Source of the DNA: Syntrophaceae bacterium
GTDB taxonomy: Bacteria; Desulfobacterota; Syntrophia; Syntrophales; UBA2185
Reading direction: 5' to 3'
Assembly (NCBI GenBank): GCA_017885225.1
Contig: JAFNGM010000005.1
Location: 1,049 to 8,043, forward strand
Length of the DNA stretch: 6,995 bases
The notes below the pieces were generated by a model. That model had not been told where the DNA came from. It ran no database searches and worked only from the letters and a program-made list of their open reading frames with translations. The position numbers and the translations under genes are program-made. Shown piece after piece: positions 1 through 6,029 of the stretch. Positions within the stretch are counted from its first letter, which is position 1; each line of letters begins with the position of its first letter.

Positions 1-805
1 CGTCGTGGTATTCGGACTGCCAGCGCCCGGACTGGCCCAGGCTTTCGGGCTTCGCGTACGTGCGGAAGTGCATGTGGGTGGTATTGATCCAGATAAAGAA
101 AGGCTTGCCGGCCTTTTGCTGGCGCTTAATCCACTCAGTTGCTCCGGCTATGATTTCATCGTCAATGGTTTCCATGCGCTTCTTGGTCAGCGGGCCGGTA
201 TTCTCGATCTTCTGGGTGCCATCCGGATTGGCCCAGCAGTGCATCACGCCGCGCGGTCCGAAATTCTTCCGGAAGTTTGGAAAGTCTTTTGCCGGTGGAT
301 AGTCGCGCAGCTCTGGCTCTTCTTCGGCGTTCAAATGATACAGATTGCCGAAAAATTCATCGAAGCCGTGCATACAGGGTAGCTGCCCGTCGCGGTCGCC
401 CAGATGGTTCTTCCCGAACTGGGCGGTCGCATACCCAAGCGGCTTGAGAAGCTCGGCGATGGTGGGATCTTCGTCACGCATCCCCAGAGTGGCGCCCGGC
501 GCCCCAACCTTGGAGAGACCAGTGCGAAAGACGCTCTGGCCCGTAATGAAGGCGGCGCGGCCCGCCGTGCAGCTCTGCTCGGCATAATAATCGGTGAACA
601 TCATGCCTTCTTTTGCAACACGGTCGATGTTCGGCGTCCGATATCCCATCACGCCGTGTGAGTAGACGCTGATGTTTGACTGCCCGATGTCGTCGCCCCA
701 AAACACGACGATGTTGGGTTTTTTGGCCGCCGCAGACGCCGGGCCGGCGATTAAAGCGAGACCGACAACGATTACGGCGAGCACATATACTATTTTTGTT
801 TTCAT
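1..805 (-). CDS. Secreted arylsulfatase, CTAGR type (3' end off the window)
   Basis: This is a sulfatase of the alkaline phosphatase superfamily (Pfam Sulfatase), expected to hydrolyse sulfate esters in the periplasm. I translated 268 codons from the ATG at 805 without a stop or frameshift; the gene runs off the window edge. Residues 1 to about 26 form a Sec signal peptide (MKTK, hydrophobic core, then GPASA-AA). Metal-binding D38 and D39 sit in the WGDDIGQ motif. The active-site motif C79-T-A-G-R83 fits the C-x-[PA]-x-R signature whose Cys becomes formylglycine. K132 and H134 (FGKNH) and H244 (THMHF) match the conserved Lys/His residues of the family. The distal Asp-Asn and Lys ligands must lie beyond the edge; full-length relatives are usually about 500-560 residues. 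The start is supported by AAGGAG six nt upstream of the ATG, inside a tandem repeat. The sequence is clearly a different subfamily from the CSPTR sulfatase at 3238-5745. Family call is sure; substrate is unknown. Confidence 0.93.
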   Translation of the reverse strand, partial: MKTKIVYVLAVIVVGLALIAGPASAAAKKPNIVVFWGDDIGQSNISVYSHGVMGYRTPNIDRVAKEGMMFTDYYAEQSCTAGRAAFITGQSVFRTGLSKVGAPGATLGMRDEDPTIAELLKPLGYATAQFGKNHLGDRDGQLPCMHGFDEFFGNLYHLNAEEEPELRDYPPAKDFPNFRKNFGPRGVMHCWANPDGTQKIENTGPLTKKRMETIDDEIIAGATEWIKRQQKAGKPFFIWINTTHMHFRTYAKPESLGQSGRWQSEYHD

Positions 806-806
806 A

Positions 807-860
807 TTCTTCTCCTTGTTAGAATGTTCTTCTCCGTGTTAGAATATTCTTCTCCGTGGA
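807..860 (-). repeat. 20-bp tandem repeat (2.7 copies) carrying the ribosome binding site of the CTAGR sulfatase
   Basis: On the plus strand, units begin at 807, 827 and 847 with the shared core TTCTTCTCC(G/T)TG; the first two units are full (20 bp) and the third is 14 bp. Read on the coding (minus) strand, each unit gives GGAGAAGAA followed by AT, so the Shine-Dalgarno site is present three times. Only the unit nearest the gene has AAGGAG followed by a true ATG (805). The two upstream units have ACGGAG followed by ATT where the ATG would be. The repeat may be a slipped-strand duplication. An effect on translation is possible but not shown. Confidence 0.85.
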
Positions 861-866
861 AAATCC

Positions 867-962
867 CTGGCACTATCCGTATCCGAGCATTAGCGTCGGA
901 TGTACTCCTGTATCTCGATTTGTCCCTTTCCCTCATCTCTTCTTTATTGGTCCTTTCAACCG
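867..962 (-). repeat. Leader repeat copy A, upstream of the CTAGR sulfatase
   Basis: Read on the minus strand from 962, this segment contains in order CGGTT, AAAGGACCAATAA, GAGA, AAAGGGA, AAATCGA, GGATACG and TGCCAG. The same blocks occur in the same order and orientation at 6002-5920 (copy B), with small indels and substitutions. A purine-rich tract lies in the middle. Within copy A, the minus strand of 901-881 can fold into an 8-bp stem with a TAAT loop and one bulged C; this hairpin is not evident in copy B. Copy A begins about 48 nt past the stop of the small secreted gene (1010) and its CGGTT lies about 155 nt before the sulfatase ATG. I see no convincing -35/-10 pair. It may be a shared promoter or leader, or a duplicated remnant. 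The alignment was done by eye. Confidence 0.5.
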
Positions 963-1009
963 AAGGAGGCCTTTATCAGGCTTCCATCCTATTCATCTTC
1001 GTGAATATC

Positions 1010-1459
1010 TTATTTTGCCCTTACAAAAAAGACATCGAAAAGCTGTCGAATGGCAGCTTGGTAATACACCCCGCTGAGTTGATCGGTCTTCGGGTCATAG
1101 ATCAGCGTGTAGGTTGATCCGGGATACCCGGCATCCCGCAGTTCGATGAAGACCTTCAGGATTGCACCTTCCCGCGTGGCTTGCGCTTCTGAAACATTGA
1201 TCTGCCTCGGGTTGTAGTAGGCCGCGACCATCTTTCCACCCGGGTCTATGTCTTTTACGGCCAGGATATAACCGCCGTCAGGCCTCAGCCAGCGGCCTTT
1301 CAGCTTACCGAAATCAGGCTTGGCCTTGTCAACCGTTAACAGATCCCCCTTCTCCGCGCCTGCTGCAGGGCCATGCGCCCAGACAACTGCAAGCAACAGG
1401 GCACAGAGCACGAAAGCCACCACACGCCACGATCTGAAAGAAACTGTACCGTAAGACAT
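1010..1459 (-). CDS. Small secreted beta-rich protein of unknown function
   Basis: This encodes 149 residues with an N-terminal Sec signal peptide (basic SFRSWR, hydrophobic core at about 12-28, likely cleavage after GPAAGA at about 35). The mature part is about 114 residues with no cysteine, so no disulfides are expected. It starts with a G-R-W motif (55-57) and continues as alternating short strand-like segments separated by turns such as DPGGK and DPKTD. It ends in a hydrophobic FDVFFVR strand. This pattern suggests a small beta-barrel or beta-sandwich that might bind a ligand, but I recognise no catalytic motif. I chose ATG 1459 because AGAAGGTGA is spaced correctly before it; an upstream in-frame GTG at 1468 overlaps that Shine-Dalgarno site. 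It lies between a porin and a sulfatase on the same strand, which suggests a role in the same process. I infer no specific function. Confidence 0.85.
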   Translation of the reverse strand: MSYGTVSFRSWRVVAFVLCALLLAVVWAHGPAAGAEKGDLLTVDKAKPDFGKLKGRWLRPDGGYILAVKDIDPGGKMVAAYYNPRQINVSEAQATREGAILKVFIELRDAGYPGSTYTLIYDPKTDQLSGVYYQAAIRQLFDVFFVRAK

Positions 1460-1484
1460 CGCTGTCACCTTCTGTTCATGTTTT

Positions 1485-1520
1485 AAAAAGACCCCGAGGG
1501 GACAGGTTGCCCCCTCGGGG
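1485..1520 (-). terminator. Intrinsic terminator of the FadL-type porin gene
   Basis: Positions 1492-1501 (CCCCGAGGGG) and 1511-1520 (CCCCTCGGGG) form a perfect 10-bp GC-rich stem with a 9-nt loop. On the minus strand the stem is followed at once by TCTTTTT (1491-1485), a classic U-tract. The stem begins 16 nt after the porin stop codon. The plus-strand side has its T-run only after an 11-nt gap, so it is unlikely to act efficiently in that direction. The U-tract ends about 25 nt before the start of the next gene. Confidence 0.93.
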
Positions 1521-1536
1521 AGTTGCTGCTATTTTT

Positions 1537-2817
1537 TCAGTATTTCCAGCTCAGATTAAGCGCGAAGAAGCTCATATTCGTATTGCTGTAGTCGCCCGAA
1601 ACCCGCCCGGCCAGGGGTCCGCGCTCCTGGTTGACGGACATGTCACCGCTCCATATGAACTCGTAGGCCGCCCCCAACGTCAGGTTGGGATTGAAGGCAT
1701 ACTGGGCACCCAGGGCAAACCTCCAGGCCTCCCCCATCGGGACGGTGACTGTTCTCTTGTCGTCGTCGACGGCAGAGCTGTCGTAGGCAATGCCGCAGGT
1801 GAACATCCATGCCGGCGAGTGCCGATACTGGACCCCCAGAGCTACGTGCCATGTATCTTTGTAGTCATTGTCCACGGTCAGGCTTTGCGGGTTACTCGAG
1901 TTGATCTGGATATCGACCTTGCCGAACCGTGACCAGTCCTGCCAGCCTACATTGCCCATGATGGCCCATTTTTGATTGATTTCATGATATGCGCTGAACA
2001 TGACCATCTGAGGCACCGTCATGCTCATGTCCAGGTTGTTCGTGGTGAGCCCACGGTTCCTCAGCACGGTTGCCAGAACAGGGCCAAGGCCGCTGAATTC
2101 GGGTACGTCGGAGAAGTCAAGCTTGACTTCCGTCAGGTAGGTGAGCCCGAAACGCGTCCCCTTCTTTGGCTCCACGAGGATCCCGAAGTTCCCGCCGTAG
2201 CCCCACTCCCCATCCTTGTACTTCAGCTGCCCGTCGGGCTGTGCGCCCGCGTTGTTGATGGCGATCTGAGTGTCCAGATAGCCGTACATCACGTTGAGAC
2301 CCGCGCCGATGGAGAGCCAGTCGTTCACCCGGTAGCTGACGGCCGGTGTGAGCGTTATCCCCAGAAGCGTCGACTCCTGGACATAGTAGCGGCCGACCCA
2401 GTTGTTATCATACTTCTCGCCCAGGCCGAAGTAAGAAAGAATGCCGAAGCCTATGCTCCAGTCCTTGCTCAGTTTTTGGACGATGAAGGCGCTTCCCCCG
2501 GGCATCCAGCCCACGGCATTCCCCCCATCGCCCCCGGATGACGTCGTGGCAGAGTTGGGGCTGAATTCCACTTTACCGTACAGGGCCTGCAGGCCGCCGA
2601 GAACCTGGGACTGATCCAGGCGGCTCATTCCGGCCGGGTTCGTAAAGACCGTCGATGCATCCTGCGCGCGGGCGGCATAACCGGCCGCGGCAAGCCCCAC
2701 GTCAGGCGAGCCAAACTCGTAGAGAGCGATTCCACCAGCGTAGGCTGATCCGGACGCCAGCACGATAGCAAGAAGCATGAAGCATAAAATTTTTATAAAG
2801 CCAGTTCGTTTCATCAT
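1537..2817 (-). CDS. FadL/OmpP1/TodX-family outer-membrane porin
   Basis: This encodes a 426-residue outer-membrane beta-barrel of the OmpP1/FadL/TodX family, whose members let hydrophobic compounds such as fatty acids or aromatic hydrocarbons cross the outer membrane. The signal peptide is residues 1 to about 27 (MMKRTG, hydrophobic core, SAYA-GG). The mature N-terminus has the family hallmarks: a GSPDVGLAAAGYAARAQDAS hatch segment followed by the NPAGM motif at 60-64. The rest alternates aromatic and polar residues as in membrane strands, with GLGEKYDNNWVGRYYVQES-like loop segments typical of the family. It ends in LSWKY, a C-terminal aromatic residue as expected for BAM-dependent insertion. 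The length is normal for the family. The start is ATG 2817, or the adjacent in-frame ATG at 2814, after a purine-rich AAGGGGG site. The AT-rich stretch about 20-45 nt upstream could hold a -10 element. The substrate cannot be read from the sequence. Confidence 0.93.
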   Translation of the reverse strand: MMKRTGFIKILCFMLLAIVLASGSAYAGGIALYEFGSPDVGLAAAGYAARAQDASTVFTNPAGMSRLDQSQVLGGLQALYGKVEFSPNSATTSSGGDGGNAVGWMPGGSAFIVQKLSKDWSIGFGILSYFGLGEKYDNNWVGRYYVQESTLLGITLTPAVSYRVNDWLSIGAGLNVMYGYLDTQIAINNAGAQPDGQLKYKDGEWGYGGNFGILVEPKKGTRFGLTYLTEVKLDFSDVPEFSGLGPVLATVLRNRGLTTNNLDMSMTVPQMVMFSAYHEINQKWAIMGNVGWQDWSRFGKVDIQINSSNPQSLTVDNDYKDTWHVALGVQYRHSPAWMFTCGIAYDSSAVDDDKRTVTVPMGEAWRFALGAQYAFNPNLTLGAAYEFIWSGDMSVNQERGPLAGRVSGDYSNTNMSFFALNLSWKY

Positions 2818-2883
2818 TCATCCCCCTTCCGTTTCATGAATCTTTATAATTTATAATGACCTAAGGTGTATCTTGCTCTTTTC

Positions 2884-3188
2884 TCATACTCGTCGATCGA
2901 CTATAAAATCGATTTGGGCAACAAGAGCTGTAACTGGAACCGGATGCTCCACGTTGTAAAATCCCTGCAACTGGAGATTCAGGGACAGCTCGCCGATCCT
3001 GACGATCTTGCCAATATCGCGGCCTTCCGCCACTGTCCACTGCTGGCTGCTCTCGGCCATCATGTAGGACGTTATGATCGGGACGTCGTGAGGTACCACC
3101 CATCAGGCAGGTTGTAGTTGATGAATGGGTGGATCAGCCACTGGCTGACGGCGCCACGGTCATACTGCCCTTTTCTTCCCTGTTGCTG
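2884..3188 (-). pseudogene. Frameshifted C-terminal remnant of an outer-membrane transporter (MetA-like channel family)
   Basis: In one minus frame, 3188-3081 encodes a segment ending QWLIHPFINYNLPDGWYLTT and then hits a stop. In the neighbouring frame, translation continues PIITSYMMAESSQQWTV, then GKIVRIGELSLNLQLQGFYN, and stops at 2884. Joined, these match the well-known C-terminal pattern of outer-membrane channels often annotated as 'transporter' or 'MetA-pathway of phenol degradation' (FINYNLPDGWYLTSSPIIT..W..., WTVP.GGG.GK, LQAYYN). A single missing base in the GGG run at 3080-3082 (CCC on the coding strand) explains the shift. The N-terminal two thirds of the usual 250-300 residues are absent, because an upstream stop lies at 3191-3189 and the intact sulfatase follows. 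So the gene is both truncated and frameshifted. The family match is from memory of the motif; a sequencing error could explain the frameshift but not the missing N-terminus. Confidence 0.75.
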
Positions 3189-3204
3189 TTATGGTACTGC
3201 ATGA

Positions 3205-3224
3205 GCAGCCCCGGGCGGGGCTGC
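3205..3224 (-). other. GC-rich hairpin just after the CSPTR sulfatase stop codon
   Basis: GCAGCCCC (3205-3212) pairs perfectly with GGGGCTGC (3217-3224) across a 4-nt loop, 13 nt downstream of the sulfatase stop. On the coding strand no T-tract follows, so it is not a standard intrinsic terminator. It could stabilise the mRNA 3' end or be a decayed terminator. Confidence 0.5.
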
Positions 3225-3237
3225 CCGTGCAGTGATT

Positions 3238-5745
3238 CTACTCGCTTACACGGTTGTTCCGCTTGGCTTGCTCCAGCTTCTTGACGTCCTCCGGCGAAAG
3301 CTTCGGCCGGTCAATCGTGAGCGTGATCTTGTTGATCTTGCCGTTGAATTTGAACGGCGGTTGGTAATCGGCATCGTTGACCGGAGAACCGGTGTCGGAA
3401 CCGATGTCCAGGTTCTCGTCCCACTGCATGATGAACGGTATGGTGTGTTTCATTTGCTGCGTGGCCACTTCCTTGCCATCCACCTTGAGGACACCGGTAC
3501 CACCCTGGCCGACGCCGGCATAGCTGCCGAAGGCCATCGTCCCGGAGCCCATGCCGTCGTACTTGAAGTCGAACTCCAGTGTATGCTTGCCGGGTGCCAG
3601 TGCTTCAGGTCCTTCCCAGCGGATACGCTTCAGGTCCACCAGGTTCCAGAGAAAGACCGGCTTGCTCTTCAGCAGATAGAAGCCGTAGCCGCCAAAACGG
3701 CCCCCCTGGGTGATGATCATCCCCTCGGCGCCCCCCTGCGGGATCTCGACCTCGGCCTTGAAGGTGTAGGAAGCGTTCAGCACGCTCGGCGCATCGCCGT
3801 TGGGAGTGCCGGTCATCGGCCGTGTCCAGGTAAAGACCGTGCGGCCAGCGGTGGTGCTGGGGCGCGGCGTGATGAGCCGGTCAATCAGCGTATTATCGAG
3901 CGGCAGTACCTGGTATTTCGCCGCCTCTTTCCAGAACAGCTCCTGCAGCTCCTTCAGCTTGGCCGGGTTCCTGGCAGCCAGGTCTTCAGTCTGGGTCCAG
4001 TCCTTGTTCAGGTTGTACAACTCCCACGGGTAATCCAGCACGCTCTCCTTGGGCACAGCGTGCACCCAGGGCGCACGCATGACCTTGGTACTGGCCAGCC
4101 AGCCGTCGCTGTAGATCGCCCGGTCACCCATCATCTCGAAGTACTGGGTTTTGTGTGTCGTCGGTGCGGCCGCGCTCTTCTTGTCAAAGGTATAGGCCAT
4201 GCTCACCCCTTCGATCGGGCTCTGTTTGATGCCGTCTACATATTCAGGCGCCTTGATGCCGGTCGCTTCGAGGATTGTCGGCACGATGTCGATGACGTGG
4301 TGGAACTGGTTCCGGACACCGCCCTTGTCGCTGATCACCTTCGGCCAGGAGATGGCCATCCCCTGACGCACACCGCCGAGATGGGATACGATCTGCTTGG
4401 TCCAGGAGAATGGGGTGTCGAAGGCCCAGGCCCAGGGCACTGCCATGTGGTTGTAGGTCCTGTCCGAGCCCCAGGCATCGTAGAAATACTTTAGTTGGGC
4501 CTCCACCGGCACATCGACGCCGTTGAACATGGCAACCTCGTTGGGGGTGCCGTTCAGCGTCCCTTCAGCGCTGGTGCCGTTGTCGCCGTTGATGTAGATG
4601 ACCAGGGTGTTGTCGAACTTGCCCAGGTCGTCGACCGCTTGGATCACCCGGCCGATCTCGTAGTCGGTATAGGCCACATAGGCGGCAAAAACATCCGCCT
4701 GTTTGATGAACAGCTTCTTCTCGTCAGCATTTAATTGGTCCCATTCTTTCAGCAGGTCCTTGGGCCAGGGGGTCAGCTTGGCGTCCTGAGGGATCACACC
4801 AAGCTTCTTCTGGTTGGCAAAGATCTCTTCGCGCAGCGCGTTCCACCCCTTGTCAAAGAGGTGCAGGTCGCTGATCTTCTTGATCCATTCCGGGGTCGCA
4901 TGGTGCGGCGCATGGACGCCCCCCGGCGCGTACTTGACAAAGAACGGCTTATTGGGTGTCAGTGTGTTCATGCGATTGATATAGTCGATGGCCTCGTCGG
5001 CCATGGCGGTGGTCAGGTTGTAGCTGGGATTCCCTTCATAGGGGTAGATCGGGGTGGTGTTGCGCACCAGGTTGCCCGGCTGCCACTGGTTGGTGTCCCC
5101 CCCCATGAAGCCGTAGAAGTACTCGAAGCCCATGCCGGTCGGCCACTGGTCAAAGGGGCCGGCCTGGCTTGCCTGGAAGGATGGCGTGTTGTGGTTCTTG
5201 CCGAACCAGGCCGTGGCAAAGCCATTGTCCCGGAGCATGCGGCCGATTGTCGCCTTGTCCTTGGTGATGAAGCTGTCGTAACCGGGATAGCCGGTGGCCT
5301 GTTCGGCGACCACGCCGTAGCCGGCGGAGTGGTGGTTACGGCCGGTGATCAGGGCGGCCCGGGTCGGCGAGCAGAGGGCCGTGGAATGGAAGTTGGTGTA
5401 GCGCAGGCCGTTGGCAGCGACCCGGTCCAGCGCCGGGGTGGGGATGACACCGCCGAAGGTGCTGGGGACGCCATAGCCGGAATCGTCGGTGATGATCAGC
5501 AGGATGTTCGGCGCCCCCTTGGGAGGTATCACACGTGCCGGCCAGTATGGCTTCGACTTGTTAGCAGTTTCCTTGATGACTCCCTTGAACTTCTGTGGAG
5601 GTGGCGGCAACTGCTTCCCGTCAATCGTTGTTGTTGCACTAGGCGAGCCTGGCACGCCGGTGATTTGCTGGGCCATGGATGGCATAGCTATCAGTAAGAC
5701 CGCAGCAATGAAAGCGATGATGATATAAACTTTTTTTGTAGCCAT
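3238..5745 (-). CDS. Secreted arylsulfatase, CSPTR type (complete)
   Basis: This is a complete 835-residue sulfatase expected to cleave sulfate esters in the periplasm. Residues 1 to about 24 are a Sec signal peptide (MATKK, hydrophobic core, PSMA-QQ). The catalytic alpha/beta domain spans about 75-600. It holds metal ligands D87-D88 (ITDDSGYG), the formylglycine motif C125-S-P-T-R129, K183/H185 (FGKNH), H278 (GGVHAP), D388-N389 (INGDNG) and K450 (SWTKQ). This full set matches the active site described for Pseudomonas AtsA, so the enzyme is likely functional once matured. The ELYNLNKDWTQTEDLA segment near 575-590 is the usual sulfatase C-terminal subdomain. A further beta-rich domain at about 654-815 (FKAEVEIP, EFDFKYDG, ITLTIDRP) resembles the long arylsulfatase subgroup. 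A charged tail ends the protein. ATG 5745 is preferred because AAAGGAG lies 8 nt upstream; the ATG at 5751 is too close and the TTG at 5763 overlaps the site. Substrate is unknown. Confidence 0.95.
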   Translation of the reverse strand: MATKKVYIIIAFIAAVLLIAMPSMAQQITGVPGSPSATTTIDGKQLPPPPQKFKGVIKETANKSKPYWPARVIPPKGAPNILLIITDDSGYGVPSTFGGVIPTPALDRVAANGLRYTNFHSTALCSPTRAALITGRNHHSAGYGVVAEQATGYPGYDSFITKDKATIGRMLRDNGFATAWFGKNHNTPSFQASQAGPFDQWPTGMGFEYFYGFMGGDTNQWQPGNLVRNTTPIYPYEGNPSYNLTTAMADEAIDYINRMNTLTPNKPFFVKYAPGGVHAPHHATPEWIKKISDLHLFDKGWNALREEIFANQKKLGVIPQDAKLTPWPKDLLKEWDQLNADEKKLFIKQADVFAAYVAYTDYEIGRVIQAVDDLGKFDNTLVIYINGDNGTSAEGTLNGTPNEVAMFNGVDVPVEAQLKYFYDAWGSDRTYNHMAVPWAWAFDTPFSWTKQIVSHLGGVRQGMAISWPKVISDKGGVRNQFHHVIDIVPTILEATGIKAPEYVDGIKQSPIEGVSMAYTFDKKSAAAPTTHKTQYFEMMGDRAIYSDGWLASTKVMRAPWVHAVPKESVLDYPWELYNLNKDWTQTEDLAARNPAKLKELQELFWKEAAKYQVLPLDNTLIDRLITPRPSTTAGRTVFTWTRPMTGTPNGDAPSVLNASYTFKAEVEIPQGGAEGMIITQGGRFGGYGFYLLKSKPVFLWNLVDLKRIRWEGPEALAPGKHTLEFDFKYDGMGSGTMAFGSYAGVGQGGTGVLKVDGKEVATQQMKHTIPFIMQWDENLDIGSDTGSPVNDADYQPPFKFNGKINKITLTIDRPKLSPEDVKKLEQAKRNNRVSE

Positions 5746-6029
5746 ACGCATTACTCCTTTCAATTCTTCTCATGAGATAAGAACGAAATATGTTGTATCT
5801 TCCTCATTGATAAGATTCCCTTCATTATTCGACCTTTATCATCCTATTTTATAATGGAACGAATTACGATTAGGCATATCCTGATTTACGGCTGCGAAAA
5901 ACCTTAGCCGCAAGACATGCTGGTCACGTATCCCTTCTCATGCGCTTCAGAGCTTCAATTTCCTCCCTTTCTCTCTTAGTAGTCCTTTGATCAGTATAAC
6001 CGTCTCCAAAGTTGAATAACGCTTGCCAC
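5746..6029 (-). promoter_or_regulatory. Leader region between the TAXI receptor gene and the CSPTR sulfatase
   Basis: This 284-bp gap has no credible ORF. From the sulfatase end it holds the AAAGGAG ribosome binding site, an AT-rich stretch with TATAAAAT-like sequence on the minus strand around 5848-5856, a weak inverted repeat (CGGCT/AGCCG near 5889-5910), and leader repeat copy B (5920-6002). No clear -35 box was found, so the promoter position is a guess. The gap length and AT-rich content suggest that the sulfatase is transcribed from its own promoter and not with the TAXI gene. Confidence 0.35.
5920..6002 (-). repeat. Leader repeat copy B, upstream of the CSPTR sulfatase
   Basis: Read on the minus strand from 6002, this segment has CGGTT, AAAGGACTACTAA, GAGAGAAAGGGA, AAATTGA, GGATACG and TGACCAG, the same blocks in the same order as copy A at 962-867. 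Differences are an 8-nt insertion after CGGTT and several small gaps. It begins 27 nt past the stop of the TAXI receptor gene and its CGGTT lies about 255 nt before the sulfatase ATG, further from the gene than copy A. Function is unknown; it may be a shared regulatory leader. Confidence 0.5.

Noticed and set aside
867..884. Sigma-54-like TGGCAC on the plus strand near 868
   Set aside because: The downstream half does not give TTGC at the required spacing, and it points away from the real genes.
824..1117. Plus-strand frame of 97 codons across the leader of the CTAGR sulfatase
   Set aside because: It overlaps the tandem repeat and the 3' end of the small secreted gene, has no ribosome binding site, and its hydrophobic look comes from pyrimidine-rich sequence.
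1507..2541. Plus-strand frames of 141 and 189 codons opposite the porin gene
   Set aside because: The opposite strand encodes a clear FadL-family protein with signal peptide and terminator; these frames have no recognisable features.
2861..3103. Minus frame of 80 codons overlapping the transporter remnant
   Set aside because: Its composition (many R, S, P) does not match the channel family. The neighbouring frame carries the family motif, so this is an out-of-frame read.
3232..5697. Long plus-strand open frames (420, 79 and 320 codons) in a single frame opposite the CSPTR sulfatase
   Set aside because: They are codon-aligned antisense of a gene with a full catalytic motif set and signal peptide. 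The translations are low-complexity in V, G, R and H without domains, which is typical of mirror ORFs in GC-rich coding DNA.
5885..5915. Possible terminator after the TAXI receptor gene (CGGCT/AGCCG)
   Set aside because: The stem is only about 5 bp with a 12-nt loop and no following T-tract on the coding strand, and it lies more than 110 nt from the stop codon.
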